Assembly: GCA_902765625.1 (NCBI GenBank)
Contig: CACXAO010000019.1
Coordinates: 1-48,197, forward strand
Reading direction: 5' to 3'
DNA from: an uncultured Ruminococcus sp.
GTDB taxonomy: Bacteria; Bacillota; Clostridia; Oscillospirales; Acutalibacteraceae
Length of the DNA stretch: 48,197 bases
In this document: piece after piece, positions 33,694 to 43,086 of the stretch
Position numbering within the stretch: the first letter of the stretch is position 1
Layout of the letters: each line of letters opens with the position of its first letter
Position numbers and translations under genes: made by a program
The notes under the pieces: model-generated
Told to the model about the DNA's origin: nothing
Seen by the model: only the letters and a program-made list of their open reading frames with translations
Databases searched by the model: none

Positions 33694-36600
33694 TTACTTG
33701 ACAACAACGTTCTTTTCTCCCAATTGGTATTTCAGCTCACGAATCATCACATCGTTCAGGCTGACCCACATATTTGACGGCGCTCTTACCTGCCGTTTTG
33801 TGTCGGCAAGATAGAATATTACAGGCGTTCTTCCGTCAAAAATATCGATCACCCTCTTCGCGCGGCGGTAAAGCTCGGTGTTGAGGTCGTCGATTTTTAT
33901 ATAAAGAGCGGTGGGGTTTCGCGGTATATGACCCGTCGCCGGCTGAGGCCGCTGCCCGGCGTTTAAATTAAAGCTTCCGCGGTTATCCTGCGGCTTCTGC
34001 GCGGCTGAGGGCGCGTTTTCGCACTCCTCGTTTGTACGCGCCAAGTCAATAGTGTCGCAGATGATTTTGGCAGCCTGATTCTCTCTGAAATCGAGCGTAC
34101 CCTTGACCATGACGGCGTTGCCCTCGATCAGGTGAAGCGCGCAGCGCTCATAAACATTCGGGAAGATGACAAGCTCTATTGAACCGAAGCGATCCTCAAC
34201 CGTAGCGTAAGCCATCAGCTTGTGGGTGCTGGTGGGTCGGGTGCTCGCCTTTGCCACAACGCCGACTACAAGCACCTTCTGCTTATCCTGATAGCCTGCC
34301 TCGTCGGAGATAATGTCGCCGATTTTATCTGCTTTCATTCTTTCAGAGAATAATGAATAGTTATCGATCGGGTGACCGCTGATGTACATACCGGCGATTT
34401 CCTTTTCCATGCGGAGAAGCTCGTCGTCGGGAAACTCCGGTAAGTCCGGAACGACAGGCTCGGTGGATCTGACCTCCTGAGCGCCCATGTCGAACAGCGA
34501 CATCTGACCGTTAAGATTGTGCTTTGCTTCGTAGTCGAGATCGTCAAGAACCGACTTGCTCATGGTGAGCATCTGGCGGCGGTTCGCGCCCATTCCGTCG
34601 AGCGCGCCGCATTTTATAAGGCTCTCAAGCGCGCGGCTGTTCATGTTTCTGCCGTGGTTCCGCTTGCAGAAATCGTAAAACGAGGCGTAGGGCTTGTGCC
34701 TTCTCCCGGCGACGATCTGGTCGATAAACTGCCTGCCGATATTCTTAACCGCGAGCAAGCCGTAGCGGATATCCCTGCCGCTGACAGAAAAGCCCGGCAT
34801 GCTGAAATTGACGTGCGGCGGCAAAACGCGGATCCCGAGACCCTTGCACTCGCTTGTATACTTCGCGAGCTTATTCTGATCCTCGAGGAAATTCGAGAGA
34901 AGCGCCGCCATATACTCGCGCGGATAGTGACATTTCAGCCACGCGGTTTTGTAGGACACAACGGCATATGCTGCGGCGTGGGATTTATTGAAAGCGTAAC
35001 GCGCAAAGCTCTCCATCTCGTTAAAAAGCGACTCTGCGACGCGCCTGTCTACCCCTCTGCGCAGACAGCCCTCAGTAATTACGTTGCCGTTCTCATCGAC
35101 CTCGCCGTTGATGAATACCTCGCGCTCGTGCTCCATAACGGAGGCTTTCTTCTTGCTCATTGCGCGGCGGACGATATCCGCTCTGCCGAGACTGTAACCC
35201 GCGAGGGTGCGGAGGATCTGCATTACCTGCTCCTGATAGACGATACAGCCGTAGGTTACGCCGAGGATATCTCTGAGCAGCGGATGCTTGTAATGAACCT
35301 TCGAGGGATTGTGGCGGCACTCGATGTATGTCGGAATGCTGTCCATCGGTCCCGGGCGGTAAAGGGAAACGACGGCGATCAAGTCCTCTATGCAGTCCGG
35401 CTTCAAGCGCGTGAGCACGTTTTTCATGCCGGTGCTTTCGAACTGGAACACGCCCTCGGTCAGTCCTTTTGAAATCATGTCGTAGACCGCCTTGTCGTCA
35501 TCGCGGATCGCGTTGGGATCGTAGTCGGGATGACTGCGCTTTATCTGCTTCTCGGCGTCACTGATTACGGTGAGGTTGCGCAGGCCGAGGAAGTCCATCT
35601 TGAGCAGACCTAGCTCCTCGATGGTCGTCATAGTAAACTGGGTAACCACGTTGTCGTCCTTTTTGGAGAGAGGAACGTAGTCGGAAACCGGATTTTCTGT
35701 TATTACAACGCCTGCCGCGTGCATTCCCGACTGGCGCGGCATTCCCTCGACTCTGACGGCGTAGTCGAGCAGCTCTTTTATCTGCGGATCCTCGTCGTAC
35801 CGTCTGCGCAGCTTGGGATTGGCTTCCATGGCTCGCTTGATTGTGATGTCAAGCTCGCGCGGTATCATCTTGGCGATCTCGTCGGCGACCGCATATGGCA
35901 ATCCCATGACCCTGCCGATATCGCGAATCGCCTGTCTGCCGCCGAGGGTTCCGAATGTAATTATCTGGACGACATTGTCCTCGCCGTACTTGCGGACGAC
36001 GTAATCAATGACCTCTCCCCTTCGTTCGGCGCAGAAGTCGATATCGAAGTCGGGCATGCTGACGCGCTCGGGATTGAGAAAACGCTCAAATAGCAGGTTG
36101 TATTTTATCGGATCCACCGCGGTGATACCGATGCAGTAGGCGCACAGCGAACCCGCGCCCGAACCTCGCCCGGGACCGACGGGGATGCCGTTTGACTTGG
36201 CGTACTGCACAAAGTCGTTTACGATAAGAAAATAATCGACAAAGCCCATCTTGTCAATAACGCCGATTTCGTACTCAAGGCGGTCGACAAGGGTTTGGTC
36301 GGGATTATCGCCGTAATGCCTCTTGAGACCGTTGAAGCACTGACGGCGGAAGTAATCGAGGTGGTTCTCGTTATTCGGAACGGTGTAATGCGGAAGTCTG
36401 CGGACGCCGAACTCAAAATCTACGTTGCAGCGCATGGCGATATCGTGGGTGTTATCGAGCGCCTGAGGGTATTTTGAAAAGACCTCGCGCATTTCATCCT
36501 CGGTTTTGAGGTAGAACTCGTTCGTCTTGAACTCCATCTTGTCGGGGTCGTCGAGGGTGCGGTTAGTCTGGATGCACAGGAGTATGCTCTGGATAACGTT

Positions 36601-37236
36601 GTCATCCTTTTCGATATAGTGGCTGTCGTTTGTCGCAACAAGACCGACTCCGGTTTCGTTTGCAACGCGAACCAAATCCGGGATAATCCTACGCTGCTCC
36701 TCAATGCCGTGATCCTGAAGCTCGATAAAAAAGTTCTCTCTGCCAAAGAGGTCGCGGTAATACTCCGCCTTTTTCTTAGCGCCGGGATAATCGCCTGCGG
36801 AGAGCTTTCGCGGAATCTCGCCTGCAAGACAGGCTGAAAGACAGATCAGACCCTCGTGGTACTGCTCAAGCAAGGAGTCGTCTATTCGCGGCTTTGAGTA
36901 AAAGCCCTCGGTGAAGCCCTTTGAAACAAGCTTGATGAGGTTATGATAACCGGTGTTGTTCTCGCAGAGGAGAACCATGTGGTAGTATTTTTCAAAGGAA
37001 TTTGATTTGTCAAACCGCGATTTCGGCGCGACATAGACCTCGCAGCCGATTATGGGGTGAATGCCCTCCTTTTGGCAGGCGCGGTAAAAGTCGATCACGC
37101 CGTACATAACGCCGTGGTCGGTTATCGCGAGAGAATCAAAACCCTTTTGTTTGGCGGCAGCGGCAATCTTGCTGATTCGGCACGCGCCGTCGAGAAGGCT
37201 GTATTCGGTATGAACATGGAGATGTGTAAAAGCCAT
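33694..37236 (-). CDS. dnaE: DNA polymerase III alpha subunit DnaE
   Basis: The 1180-aa DnaE1-type C-family replicative polymerase. An N-terminal PHP domain (HLHVHTEYSLLDGA, AITDHGVMYG) is followed by the palm with PDFDIDFCAERRGEVIDYV and the LKMDFLGLRNL strand, which carry the catalytic aspartates. A tandem helix-hairpin-helix region and a C-terminal OB fold (about 990-1080) complete it. In Firmicutes DnaE works beside PolC on the lagging strand. It begins 2 bp after xseA. I see no terminator before the iorA promoter. Confidence 0.97.
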   Translation of the reverse strand: MAFTHLHVHTEYSLLDGACRISKIAAAAKQKGFDSLAITDHGVMYGVIDFYRACQKEGIHPIIGCEVYVAPKSRFDKSNSFEKYYHMVLLCENNTGYHNLIKLVSKGFTEGFYSKPRIDDSLLEQYHEGLICLSACLAGEIPRKLSAGDYPGAKKKAEYYRDLFGRENFFIELQDHGIEEQRRIIPDLVRVANETGVGLVATNDSHYIEKDDNVIQSILLCIQTNRTLDDPDKMEFKTNEFYLKTEDEMREVFSKYPQALDNTHDIAMRCNVDFEFGVRRLPHYTVPNNENHLDYFRRQCFNGLKRHYGDNPDQTLVDRLEYEIGVIDKMGFVDYFLIVNDFVQYAKSNGIPVGPGRGSGAGSLCAYCIGITAVDPIKYNLLFERFLNPERVSMPDFDIDFCAERRGEVIDYVVRKYGEDNVVQIITFGTLGGRQAIRDIGRVMGLPYAVADEIAKMIPRELDITIKRAMEANPKLRRRYDEDPQIKELLDYAVRVEGMPRQSGMHAAGVVITENPVSDYVPLSKKDDNVVTQFTMTTIEELGLLKMDFLGLRNLTVISDAEKQIKRSHPDYDPNAIRDDDKAVYDMISKGLTEGVFQFESTGMKNVLTRLKPDCIEDLIAVVSLYRPGPMDSIPTYIECRHNPSKVHYKHPLLRDILGVTYGCIVYQEQVMQILRTLAGYSLGRADIVRRAMSKKKASVMEHEREVFINGEVDENGNVITEGCLRRGVDRRVAESLFNEMESFARYAFNKSHAAAYAVVSYKTAWLKCHYPREYMAALLSNFLEDQNKLAKYTSECKGLGIRVLPPHVNFSMPGFSVSGRDIRYGLLAVKNIGRQFIDQIVAGRRHKPYASFYDFCKRNHGRNMNSRALESLIKCGALDGMGANRRQMLTMSKSVLDDLDYEAKHNLNGQMSLFDMGAQEVRSTEPVVPDLPEFPDDELLRMEKEIAGMYISGHPIDNYSLFSERMKADKIGDIISDEAGYQDKQKVLVVGVVAKASTRPTSTHKLMAYATVEDRFGSIELVIFPNVYERCALHLIEGNAVMVKGTLDFRENQAAKIICDTIDLARTNEECENAPSAAQKPQDNRGSFNLNAGQRPQPATGHIPRNPTALYIKIDDLNTELYRRAKRVIDIFDGRTPVIFYLADTKRQVRAPSNMWVSLNDVMIRELKYQLGEKNVVVK

Positions 37237-37238
37237 AA

Positions 37239-38456
37239 TTATTCTCCTGTGGCTACGGCTGTCGTTTTGCCGTCCGAAAAGGTCAGGGTAAGCTTGTCGC
37301 CCTTATTGATCTGAGTTTTGCTCTTTACAAGCTTTCCGTCTATCTCGGCAACGGAATAACCGTGTGCGAGAACCGTCAGCGGATTGAGAGCGTTGAGTCT
37401 TGCCGCCGTCGCTTTGACGGTGTTTTCTCCGTTCAGCAGCTTTTTGTCGACGGCGTTTTGCATTCTGTGCTCAAGCAGCATTAGGCTTCCGTCGTATCTG
37501 TCGAAGGATTTTTGCGGAGAAAGCGCCTCCATCATCCTTCTTGTATCGTTGAGCTTCTTTGTGTTTGCGTCGTAAATCTGCTTTACGATCGCGTTTATAT
37601 TCTTGTGAATCGCGTTATACTTCGCGTGCAGCTCGAACTGATCGGGAACCGCCATAACAGCCGCAGCGGTGGGAGTTGAAGCGACCGCGTCCGCAACAAA
37701 ATCGCAGATAGTGTGGTCGATCTCGTGTCCGACGGCTGAAATTATCGGGGTATTACAGGCATATACAGCGTGCGCAAGCGCTTCGTCGTTGAACGCCCAC
37801 AAGTCCTCTATCGAGCCGCCGCCTCTGCCGATAATAATCGTGTCGCACAAGCCCGAGGCGTCAAGCTCCTGTACGGCGGCTGTCAGCTGCGCAGGCGCCG
37901 CGTCTCCCTGTACCAAAGTGGGATATAAAATTACGTCGACGCACGGAAAACGCTTATAGAGGTTGCGCTTAATATCCTGAAATGCCGCGCCTGTCGGTGA
38001 GGTGATAACTCCGATAGTGCGCGGAAAAACGGGAATCGGCTTTTTATGCTCAGCGGCAAACAATCCCTGCGCTTCAAGCCTTCGCTTTAGCTGCTCGTAG
38101 GCTAAATTCAGAGCGCCTATGCCGTCGGGCTGCATATCCTCGACAATGATCTGGATTCTTCCGCTCAGCGGATAAAAATCTACCCTGCCGCGGCAAATTA
38201 CCTTTAAGCCGTTTTCGGGTCTGAATACCACGCTCTGTGCATCGCCCCGAAACATCGCGGCGCTTATTACGGCGCCGCTGTCCTTTAGCATGAAATAATT
38301 GTGCTTTGCGCCGCTGAACGGCGATTTCATATCTGTGATCTCTCCGGTGACAAAAACGGTCATCAGCCGCGGGTCGCTCTGGAGCATATCGCGCAGGTAG
38401 CGCGTTATCTGCGACACAGTGAGCACCGGAGGTCTTGTTATTTTAGGTGTGTACAT
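37239..38456 (-). CDS. xseA: Exodeoxyribonuclease VII large subunit
   Basis: A 405-aa nuclease subunit. It has an N-terminal OB fold (VFVTGEITDMKSPFSGAKHN), the catalytic-core block TIIIGRGGGSIEDLWAFNDE, and a coiled-coil C-terminal half ending in the LTLTFSDGKT segment. The frame opens at 38549, inside the TsaD-like gene, but the ATG at 38456 follows AGGAAG and starts MYTPKITRPPVLTV as in homologues. The small subunit xseB is not next to it; dnaE follows instead. Confidence 0.95.
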   Translation of the reverse strand: MYTPKITRPPVLTVSQITRYLRDMLQSDPRLMTVFVTGEITDMKSPFSGAKHNYFMLKDSGAVISAAMFRGDAQSVVFRPENGLKVICRGRVDFYPLSGRIQIIVEDMQPDGIGALNLAYEQLKRRLEAQGLFAAEHKKPIPVFPRTIGVITSPTGAAFQDIKRNLYKRFPCVDVILYPTLVQGDAAPAQLTAAVQELDASGLCDTIIIGRGGGSIEDLWAFNDEALAHAVYACNTPIISAVGHEIDHTICDFVADAVASTPTAAAVMAVPDQFELHAKYNAIHKNINAIVKQIYDANTKKLNDTRRMMEALSPQKSFDRYDGSLMLLEHRMQNAVDKKLLNGENTVKATAARLNALNPLTVLAHGYSVAEIDGKLVKSKTQINKGDKLTLTFSDGKTTAVATGE

Positions 38457-39387
38457 TATTAAACTTCCTGAAACAGAGGTATGCGATTCCAGCCGCATTG
38501 TCGGAGGAGAAAACCGGCTCGGCAAAAACCGCGTTGTATTTTTCTTCAAAAGAATTTTTAATCATCTTATTCGACATTACGCCGCCTGCGTAAACAACCG
38601 GCATAACTCCGTGAGTCTCAAAAGCCGCGTCTGTCATAGCGGCGAGGGTCACGCGTATGTACTCAATGCAAAACGCAGCGACGTATTCCCTGCTCCTGCC
38701 CTCTTTAATCAGCTTTTGGCAGCGGTTTTCAACTCCGCTCAGACAACAGTCACAGCCCTTGAGAGTAGGACGCACCTTAATTTTCCCGGCATTCTGCGCG
38801 GCAAGGCGTTCAAGCTCCATTCCGCACGGAAAACGCAGACCGAGCATAAGACCTACCCGATCGACAGCCTGTCCTGCGTTCAGGTCGAGCGTTTTTGCCG
38901 CAGGCTCCACCGAAAAACCGAAGCCGTCGCCCTTTGCGATAACCGCCTCGGTGGTACCGCCGCTGACGTGAAAGGCTAAGAATTCCCTGTCAAACAAATC
39001 GTCGCGCTTTGAGCTGTAAAGCGCCGCAGCGATATGACCCTCCTGATGTGAATACTCAAAAAGCGGAACTCTGAGCGCGGAGGATAAAATTTTTGCCGTG
39101 TTTTCTCCGACTGTGAAACACGGCATATAGGAGCCGTCAATCGGTCGCGGCCGGGTAGACGCGCCTATGGCGGCAATTTCTCTTGGATCCACGTCAGACA
39201 TCAGCTCCGCAAACAATGTGTGAAGCTGAGCGGTGTGGTGAAACACAGCGTCGCTCTGGCGCAGACCGAGCTGGCCCTCCCTGACGGGAAGGAGCTTTTT
39301 TTGCTGCGCGATCAGACCGGTCGCCGAGTCATACAGCGCGACCGAGGTGGTGTAATTGGAGGTGTCGATTCCCAGAAAAAGACTCAT
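38443..39387 (-). CDS. TsaD/Kae1-like paralogue (M22 family), function uncertain
   Basis: A 314-aa ASKHA-fold protein related to TsaD. It keeps the metal-binding YSHQEGHIAAAL (HxxxH), an SGGTTE block, GGVMSNKMI and the C-terminal SSDNAAGIAY aspartate. It departs from true TsaD at the N-terminus (GIDTSNYTTSVALY rather than G-I-E-T-S-C-D-E-T), in the replacement loop STRPRPIDGSYMPCF, and in being about 25 residues shorter. It overlaps nusB by 4 bp and xseA by 14 bp, so it is fully embedded in this operon. It may be a second TsaD or a distinct enzyme. Whether a canonical TsaD exists elsewhere cannot be seen here. Confidence 0.75.
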   Translation of the reverse strand: MSLFLGIDTSNYTTSVALYDSATGLIAQQKKLLPVREGQLGLRQSDAVFHHTAQLHTLFAELMSDVDPREIAAIGASTRPRPIDGSYMPCFTVGENTAKILSSALRVPLFEYSHQEGHIAAALYSSKRDDLFDREFLAFHVSGGTTEAVIAKGDGFGFSVEPAAKTLDLNAGQAVDRVGLMLGLRFPCGMELERLAAQNAGKIKVRPTLKGCDCCLSGVENRCQKLIKEGRSREYVAAFCIEYIRVTLAAMTDAAFETHGVMPVVYAGGVMSNKMIKNSFEEKYNAVFAEPVFSSDNAAGIAYLCFRKFNNVHT

Positions 39388-39818
39388 TTCGAAGCCTCTT
39401 TCGCGCGGACAAGCGAACCGAGAATACCGTTGACAAAACCGCTTTCGTCGATCGTGTATTTCTTCGCAAGCTCTACCGCCTCGTTGACCGCGACTCCGTC
39501 GGGTACGCTGTCGAGATATAGAATTTCATATGTCGCAAGGCGCAGAATGGCAAGCGACGGCTTTGAAAGACGTCTGAGCGTCCAGCCTTTTTTGAGATAC
39601 TTTGAGATCTCGGCGTCGACCTCCTCACCCTTGACCTCCATACCTGCCGCAACAGCCTGAGCATAGCCGCAGACTCCGCCGCGGAACATCTCGGAATTGT
39701 CCTCTATCGTCTCCTCAAGAGGCTCGTCGTCAAAGGATTTTGAAAAGAGAAGCATGAACGCCTGCTCTCTCGCCTCGCTTCTTGTAAGCTTTACTTCATT
39801 GTTTTCTGTTTCACACAT
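39384..39818 (-). CDS. nusB: Transcription antitermination factor NusB
   Basis: A 144-aa all-helical RNA-binding factor for rRNA antitermination: LTRSEAREQAFMLLFS, LRLATYEILYLDSVPDGVAVNEAVELAKKY-type core (LATYEILYLDSVPDGVAVNE) and SGFVNGILGSLVR. It heads the nusB/TsaD-like/xseA/dnaE run and has a strong promoter. Confidence 0.93.
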   Translation of the reverse strand: MCETENNEVKLTRSEAREQAFMLLFSKSFDDEPLEETIEDNSEMFRGGVCGYAQAVAAGMEVKGEEVDAEISKYLKKGWTLRRLSKPSLAILRLATYEILYLDSVPDGVAVNEAVELAKKYTIDESGFVNGILGSLVRAKEASK

Positions 39819-39851
39819 AATACAACCAACTTTACATTTTTATTCCATTTT

Positions 39852-39880
39852 ATTATATCACATTCCGGCAGGATTGTAAA
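39852..39880 (-). promoter_or_regulatory. Promoter of the nusB operon
   Basis: On the minus strand TTTACA (39880..39875), 17 bp, TATAAT (39857..39852) with TG one base before it, an extended -10. Confidence 0.68.
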
Positions 39881-39883
39881 CAA

Positions 39884-39909
39884 AAAGAGACGGAAAAATC
39901 CGCCTCTTT
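39884..39909 (-). terminator. Terminator of the spoIIIA operon
   Basis: Ten-base arms AAAGAGGCGG and CCGTCTCTTT (one G-U) on the minus strand, 6-nt loop, ending in a T run just after spoIIIAH. Confidence 0.8.
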
Positions 39910-39914
39910 TAACC

Positions 39915-40454
39915 CTACGCGCCGACTATCGATATATTCTCGTATGACACGTCATAGTGCGAAATAACCGCGTCGTCGATTATCAGCGCAGTCGAATCGT
40001 TCAGCTCCGCCTCGGGTACCACAACCGTCACTCCGTCGTCGCTGATATAGCACATGCACTCCGAAAATCCCTTCGCCTTGATTATACTCTCGATGCTGTC
40101 CTGTATCGTGAAGTTTTTAAGTATCTGCTCTACCTTCTTCTGCGCCTCGCTCACCTCGTCGGAGCCTGCGTTTTCGAGGTCAAAAACCTCCTTTGCCTCG
40201 TCAATCACCTTGTCCTGCGTTGCCTTCCGCTTGGTGCGCTCGGTTGCGAAGTAATCGCGCTGTTCCTTTGAGAGTGCCGCGGTCTCGACTGCCTCGTCGT
40301 CCGTACAGGCAACCGTGGCGTTTACATATGACGCCGCGCCTAATTCCTTGGGTGCGGAAGCTGCAGAGGAATTGAACTGCCAGTTTACATACACCGCCGC
40401 GCCGAGCGCAAGCAGTATCGCCGCCGAGATAATATAACGTTTCTGAAATTTCAT
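39915..40454 (-). CDS. spoIIIAH: Stage III sporulation protein AH
   Basis: A 179-aa protein with an N-terminal membrane anchor (about 6-25) and a C-terminal YscJ/FliF-like ring-building domain. Its helical region (SKEQRDYFATERTKRKATQD) and the final beta-rich part match SpoIIIAH. In Bacillus it meets forespore SpoIIQ to form the feeding-tube channel. The start is the ATG at 40454 rather than 40493, because it begins MKFQKRYI and follows an AAAGG site. It is the last gene of the operon. Confidence 0.92.
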   Translation of the reverse strand: MKFQKRYIISAAILLALGAAVYVNWQFNSSAASAPKELGAASYVNATVACTDDEAVETAALSKEQRDYFATERTKRKATQDKVIDEAKEVFDLENAGSDEVSEAQKKVEQILKNFTIQDSIESIIKAKGFSECMCYISDDGVTVVVPEAELNDSTALIIDDAVISHYDVSYENISIVGA

Positions 40455-40468
40455 AGCATTACCGACCT

Positions 40469-40918
40469 TTATTCTGATAATTTTGTAATACATACCTTCG
40501 CCGTTGAGATATCGAGCGCTTTTGTTACCGCCTCGGTAATCCGCTCAACAACAACCGGCTCGTCACCGCCTTCACATACAACAAGCACTCCGCGAATCAG
40601 CGGCTCTACCTCCTTTGTTTTTGTCGTGCTGTCGCTCAGATACACGTATTCCACGCTGTTTTCCATCGTAAGCAGCACCTTGGTTTTTCCCGCGCCCTGA
40701 ATTTTGGATATCACCGACTCGAGGTCGCTCTCTATCTTGGTGCTGTAGGTTTTTACCGAAAATTCTTCATCTCCTTCTTTGTGCGAGAAAACGGAAAAAT
40801 CGACGCTTGAAAGTAAAATCAGAGCAATCCCCGCGATTCCCGCAATGAATATTATTTTTTTAAGCATGCCGCTGTCGGCAAGCTTTGTTATCTTTTCTTT
40901 GATTTTTACTTCATTCAT
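40469..40918 (-). CDS. spoIIIAG: Stage III sporulation protein AG
   Basis: A 149-aa membrane protein with one transmembrane helix (about 21-38) and an extracytoplasmic ring-building domain (IRGVLVVCEGGDEPVV, ITEAVTKALDI) as in SpoIIIAG, which forms a large ring in the mother-cell to forespore channel. It overlaps spoIIIAF by 8 bp. Confidence 0.92.
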   Translation of the reverse strand: MNEVKIKEKITKLADSGMLKKIIFIAGIAGIALILLSSVDFSVFSHKEGDEEFSVKTYSTKIESDLESVISKIQGAGKTKVLLTMENSVEYVYLSDSTTKTKEVEPLIRGVLVVCEGGDEPVVVERITEAVTKALDISTAKVCITKLSE

Positions 40919-41393
40919 TTTCGCTCCTGATTATATCGGGCGTTATCTGAAAGCTCTCCTCGGTGAGCCGCTCGATTTGCGCCGTCTTTGAAATATCGCC
41001 GTTACTGATATATATGCTGACCTGCGAGATAATTATGCTGCTTTCGTCCGCAAAAGCTAAAATCACCTCTACCTTTTTGGGGTAGATTCCGTTTTGATTA
41101 AGTATAGCGGCAAGGGTTTCCTCGAGCTTTGTCCTTGTTGCGCTGACAAGCTGCTTTTGATACGCTTCGTCGGCTGTGGCTGAAAGCGACTCATAGCTCG
41201 GGTAGCTGTCTGTATTGACCGAGAACTCCGACGCCGCCTTGCTTACCGGCACGATCAACGCGCACAGCATAAACGCGCCGAGAACAAGACTGAGGATTTT
41301 CTTGATTCCGCCGTCCGAAACAAAGCCCGAAACGACCGCGCCTATCAGTGCGGCGGCACAGGCGGTTACAACGGCGGCGGACAAGCCGCTCAA
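40911..41393 (-). CDS. spoIIIAF: Stage III sporulation protein AF
   Basis: A 160-aa membrane protein with two N-terminal helices (about 5-23 and 32-50) and a soluble C-terminal ring-building-like domain with a KKVEVILAFADESSIIIS strand. I place the start at a TTG at 41393, after AGGAGG, overlapping the spoIIIAE stop as TTGA. The longer open frame from 41453 runs back into spoIIIAE and lacks a binding site. Confidence 0.86.
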   Translation of the reverse strand: MSGLSAAVVTACAAALIGAVVSGFVSDGGIKKILSLVLGAFMLCALIVPVSKAASEFSVNTDSYPSYESLSATADEAYQKQLVSATRTKLEETLAAILNQNGIYPKKVEVILAFADESSIIISQVSIYISNGDISKTAQIERLTEESFQITPDIIRSENE

Positions 41394-42496
41394 AGGCTGC
41401 CTCCTATCGTAAACACGAGCGCGGTTGAAATAAGGTAGACCGTCATCACGCAAACGAGCAGCGCCGCAAGGCTTGAGAGCACCTCAGACAAGCACCCGAG
41501 CAGCCGCGCTCCCTGAGAAACGTTCATTACCTCGGCAGCGGACTTTCCGAGCCAAAGGGTGAATATCCAGAGAAGCGTTCGCAGCAGCAGCGGCAGGAAC
41601 GTGACAGCTAACGCGATTATGACAAAGACTCCCACACCCGATTTGAGAACGGTGACACTGCCTTGAATCGTTTTGAGCGCTTCGCCGATCGCCGAGCCTA
41701 CGACGGGCACAAAAGAGCTGACGGCAAACTTAGCCGCTCTGCCCGACACGCTGTCGAGTGAGTTTGACAAGACCTGACGAATGCCCAGCACGGCTGAAAA
41801 CAGCGCCATCATAAATCCCATCAGCCACTTTGAAGCTTTAGTGAGCGTTTTTGTAAAGCCGCCGAGGTTAAGTCCCGGCGAAACGCCGCCGGCGATCCCA
41901 ACCCCGAGCAGCATATACATAAACGGTATAACGACCCGTGACGAGAGCTGCAAAACGCCCTCGCCCAAGCCGATAACCGACGCGTAGTACGCCGCAGAGC
42001 CTGCGATGCTGCCCGACGCTGTCAGCAGAAGCGCCGTGACGGGTATGTAGGCAAGCATCAGGTTTGAAGCGTTGACGATTATATCGCCGGCGGTTCTGAT
42101 CAGCTCCGCTGCGGGAACAGCCACCGCAGCGCTCAGGCACAGCGCGAGAGTTACATTTAATGCTGTACCTAAATCCGCGCTCAGCGCGCCCTTGTACGCC
42201 GTCAGCATTGAGCAGATCAGCAGCATTGCCGTGACAGATACAAGACCCTTCAGCGGTGAGCTGAGGTTTTCCGCCGCCATTTTGCCGATCTCCGATAGCG
42301 CTGAGTCAAACGAAACAGCCGACAAACCATTCGCGTCCGCACTGTCCGCTCCCAGAGATAGCATATGCGACTTTGCTTCGTCGGAAAGGCTGTCGTAGAT
42401 TCCCGACATATCGTAGGTTATCTCCTCGGCGCGTACGGAAAACGCGGACAGGCAGACGGCGAGAATAAATACAGGAATGATAATTAACTTCTTCAT
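41390..42496 (-). CDS. spoIIIAE: Stage III sporulation protein AE
   Basis: A 368-aa protein with a cleavable-looking signal (MKKLIIIPVFILAVCLSAFS) and about eight membrane helices, typical of SpoIIIAE of the channel export apparatus. The open frame begins at 42655, but its first 53 residues overlap spoIIIAD out of frame. The ATG at 42496 overlaps the spoIIIAD stop as ATGA, so translation is coupled. Confidence 0.93.
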   Translation of the reverse strand: MKKLIIIPVFILAVCLSAFSVRAEEITYDMSGIYDSLSDEAKSHMLSLGADSADANGLSAVSFDSALSEIGKMAAENLSSPLKGLVSVTAMLLICSMLTAYKGALSADLGTALNVTLALCLSAAVAVPAAELIRTAGDIIVNASNLMLAYIPVTALLLTASGSIAGSAAYYASVIGLGEGVLQLSSRVVIPFMYMLLGVGIAGGVSPGLNLGGFTKTLTKASKWLMGFMMALFSAVLGIRQVLSNSLDSVSGRAAKFAVSSFVPVVGSAIGEALKTIQGSVTVLKSGVGVFVIIALAVTFLPLLLRTLLWIFTLWLGKSAAEVMNVSQGARLLGCLSEVLSSLAALLVCVMTVYLISTALVFTIGGSL

Positions 42497-42885
42497 GAAT
42501 ACGATAATAATTTTATGACGGCGTTGAGGATATCGGCGTACAGCGGCAAGGCGGTGACGGTGACGAGGATTTTTCCTGCGAGCGAGACGTTTCCCGCAAG
42601 CGCCTGACTGCCTGCGTCGCGGCAGGTATTTACGGCAAATTCGGTGACAAGACAAATGCCGATGACCTTCAACAGAATCGCGACGTAACCCGTGCTGATC
42701 TGAGCGGCGGCGACGATGGAGTTGACTGTATTGACAACAGACTGCGCCTGCGAGAGAACAAAAACGAGTATCATCACCGAACAGGCGACCCCGAGAAGCA
42801 GCGCGATTTCGGCGTTCTTAGGGCGCAGAGCGGCGATAAAAATGACGGTTACCACCGCAAGCGCGCAAATGCTCAGGATATTCAT
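42493..42885 (-). CDS. spoIIIAD: Stage III sporulation protein AD
   Basis: A 130-aa protein with about four membrane helices and the GICLVTEFAVNTCRDAGSQA block seen in SpoIIIAD. It shares one base with the spoIIIAC stop and overlaps spoIIIAE as ATGA. Confidence 0.93.
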   Translation of the reverse strand: MNILSICALAVVTVIFIAALRPKNAEIALLLGVACSVMILVFVLSQAQSVVNTVNSIVAAAQISTGYVAILLKVIGICLVTEFAVNTCRDAGSQALAGNVSLAGKILVTVTALPLYADILNAVIKLLSYS

Positions 42886-43079
42886 CAGAAACCGAAAAGC
42901 TGCTTTATCATCTTGAACAAGCCGCTTATCTGGCTGACGATAAGGGTAAGCACCACGATAAGCCCTGCCAAGGAGGTCAGCATCGCCTGTTCCTCTCTGC
43001 CGCTGCGAATCAGCAGCTGGGTCAGCACCGCCACGATTATTCCGACCGCCGCTATTTTGAAAATCAACTCAACGTCCAT
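42885..43079 (-). CDS. spoIIIAC: Stage III sporulation protein AC
   Basis: A 64-aa protein with two membrane helices, starting MDVELIFKIAAVGIIVAVL, the usual SpoIIIAC size and start. It lies 7 bp after spoIIIAB. Confidence 0.93.
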   Translation of the reverse strand: MDVELIFKIAAVGIIVAVLTQLLIRSGREEQAMLTSLAGLIVVLTLIVSQISGLFKMIKQLFGF

Positions 43080-43086
43080 TTTTACC

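Noticed and set aside
34519-35472. 317-aa open frame on the plus strand opposite dnaE
   Set aside because: It lies wholly inside dnaE, whose domains are unmistakable. It has no ribosome binding site or recognisable domain; antisense frames are common opposite this codon usage.
42497-42655. N-terminal 53-residue extension of SpoIIIAE
   Set aside because: It is arginine-rich nonsense overlapping spoIIIAD out of frame, and the later ATG begins a signal sequence.
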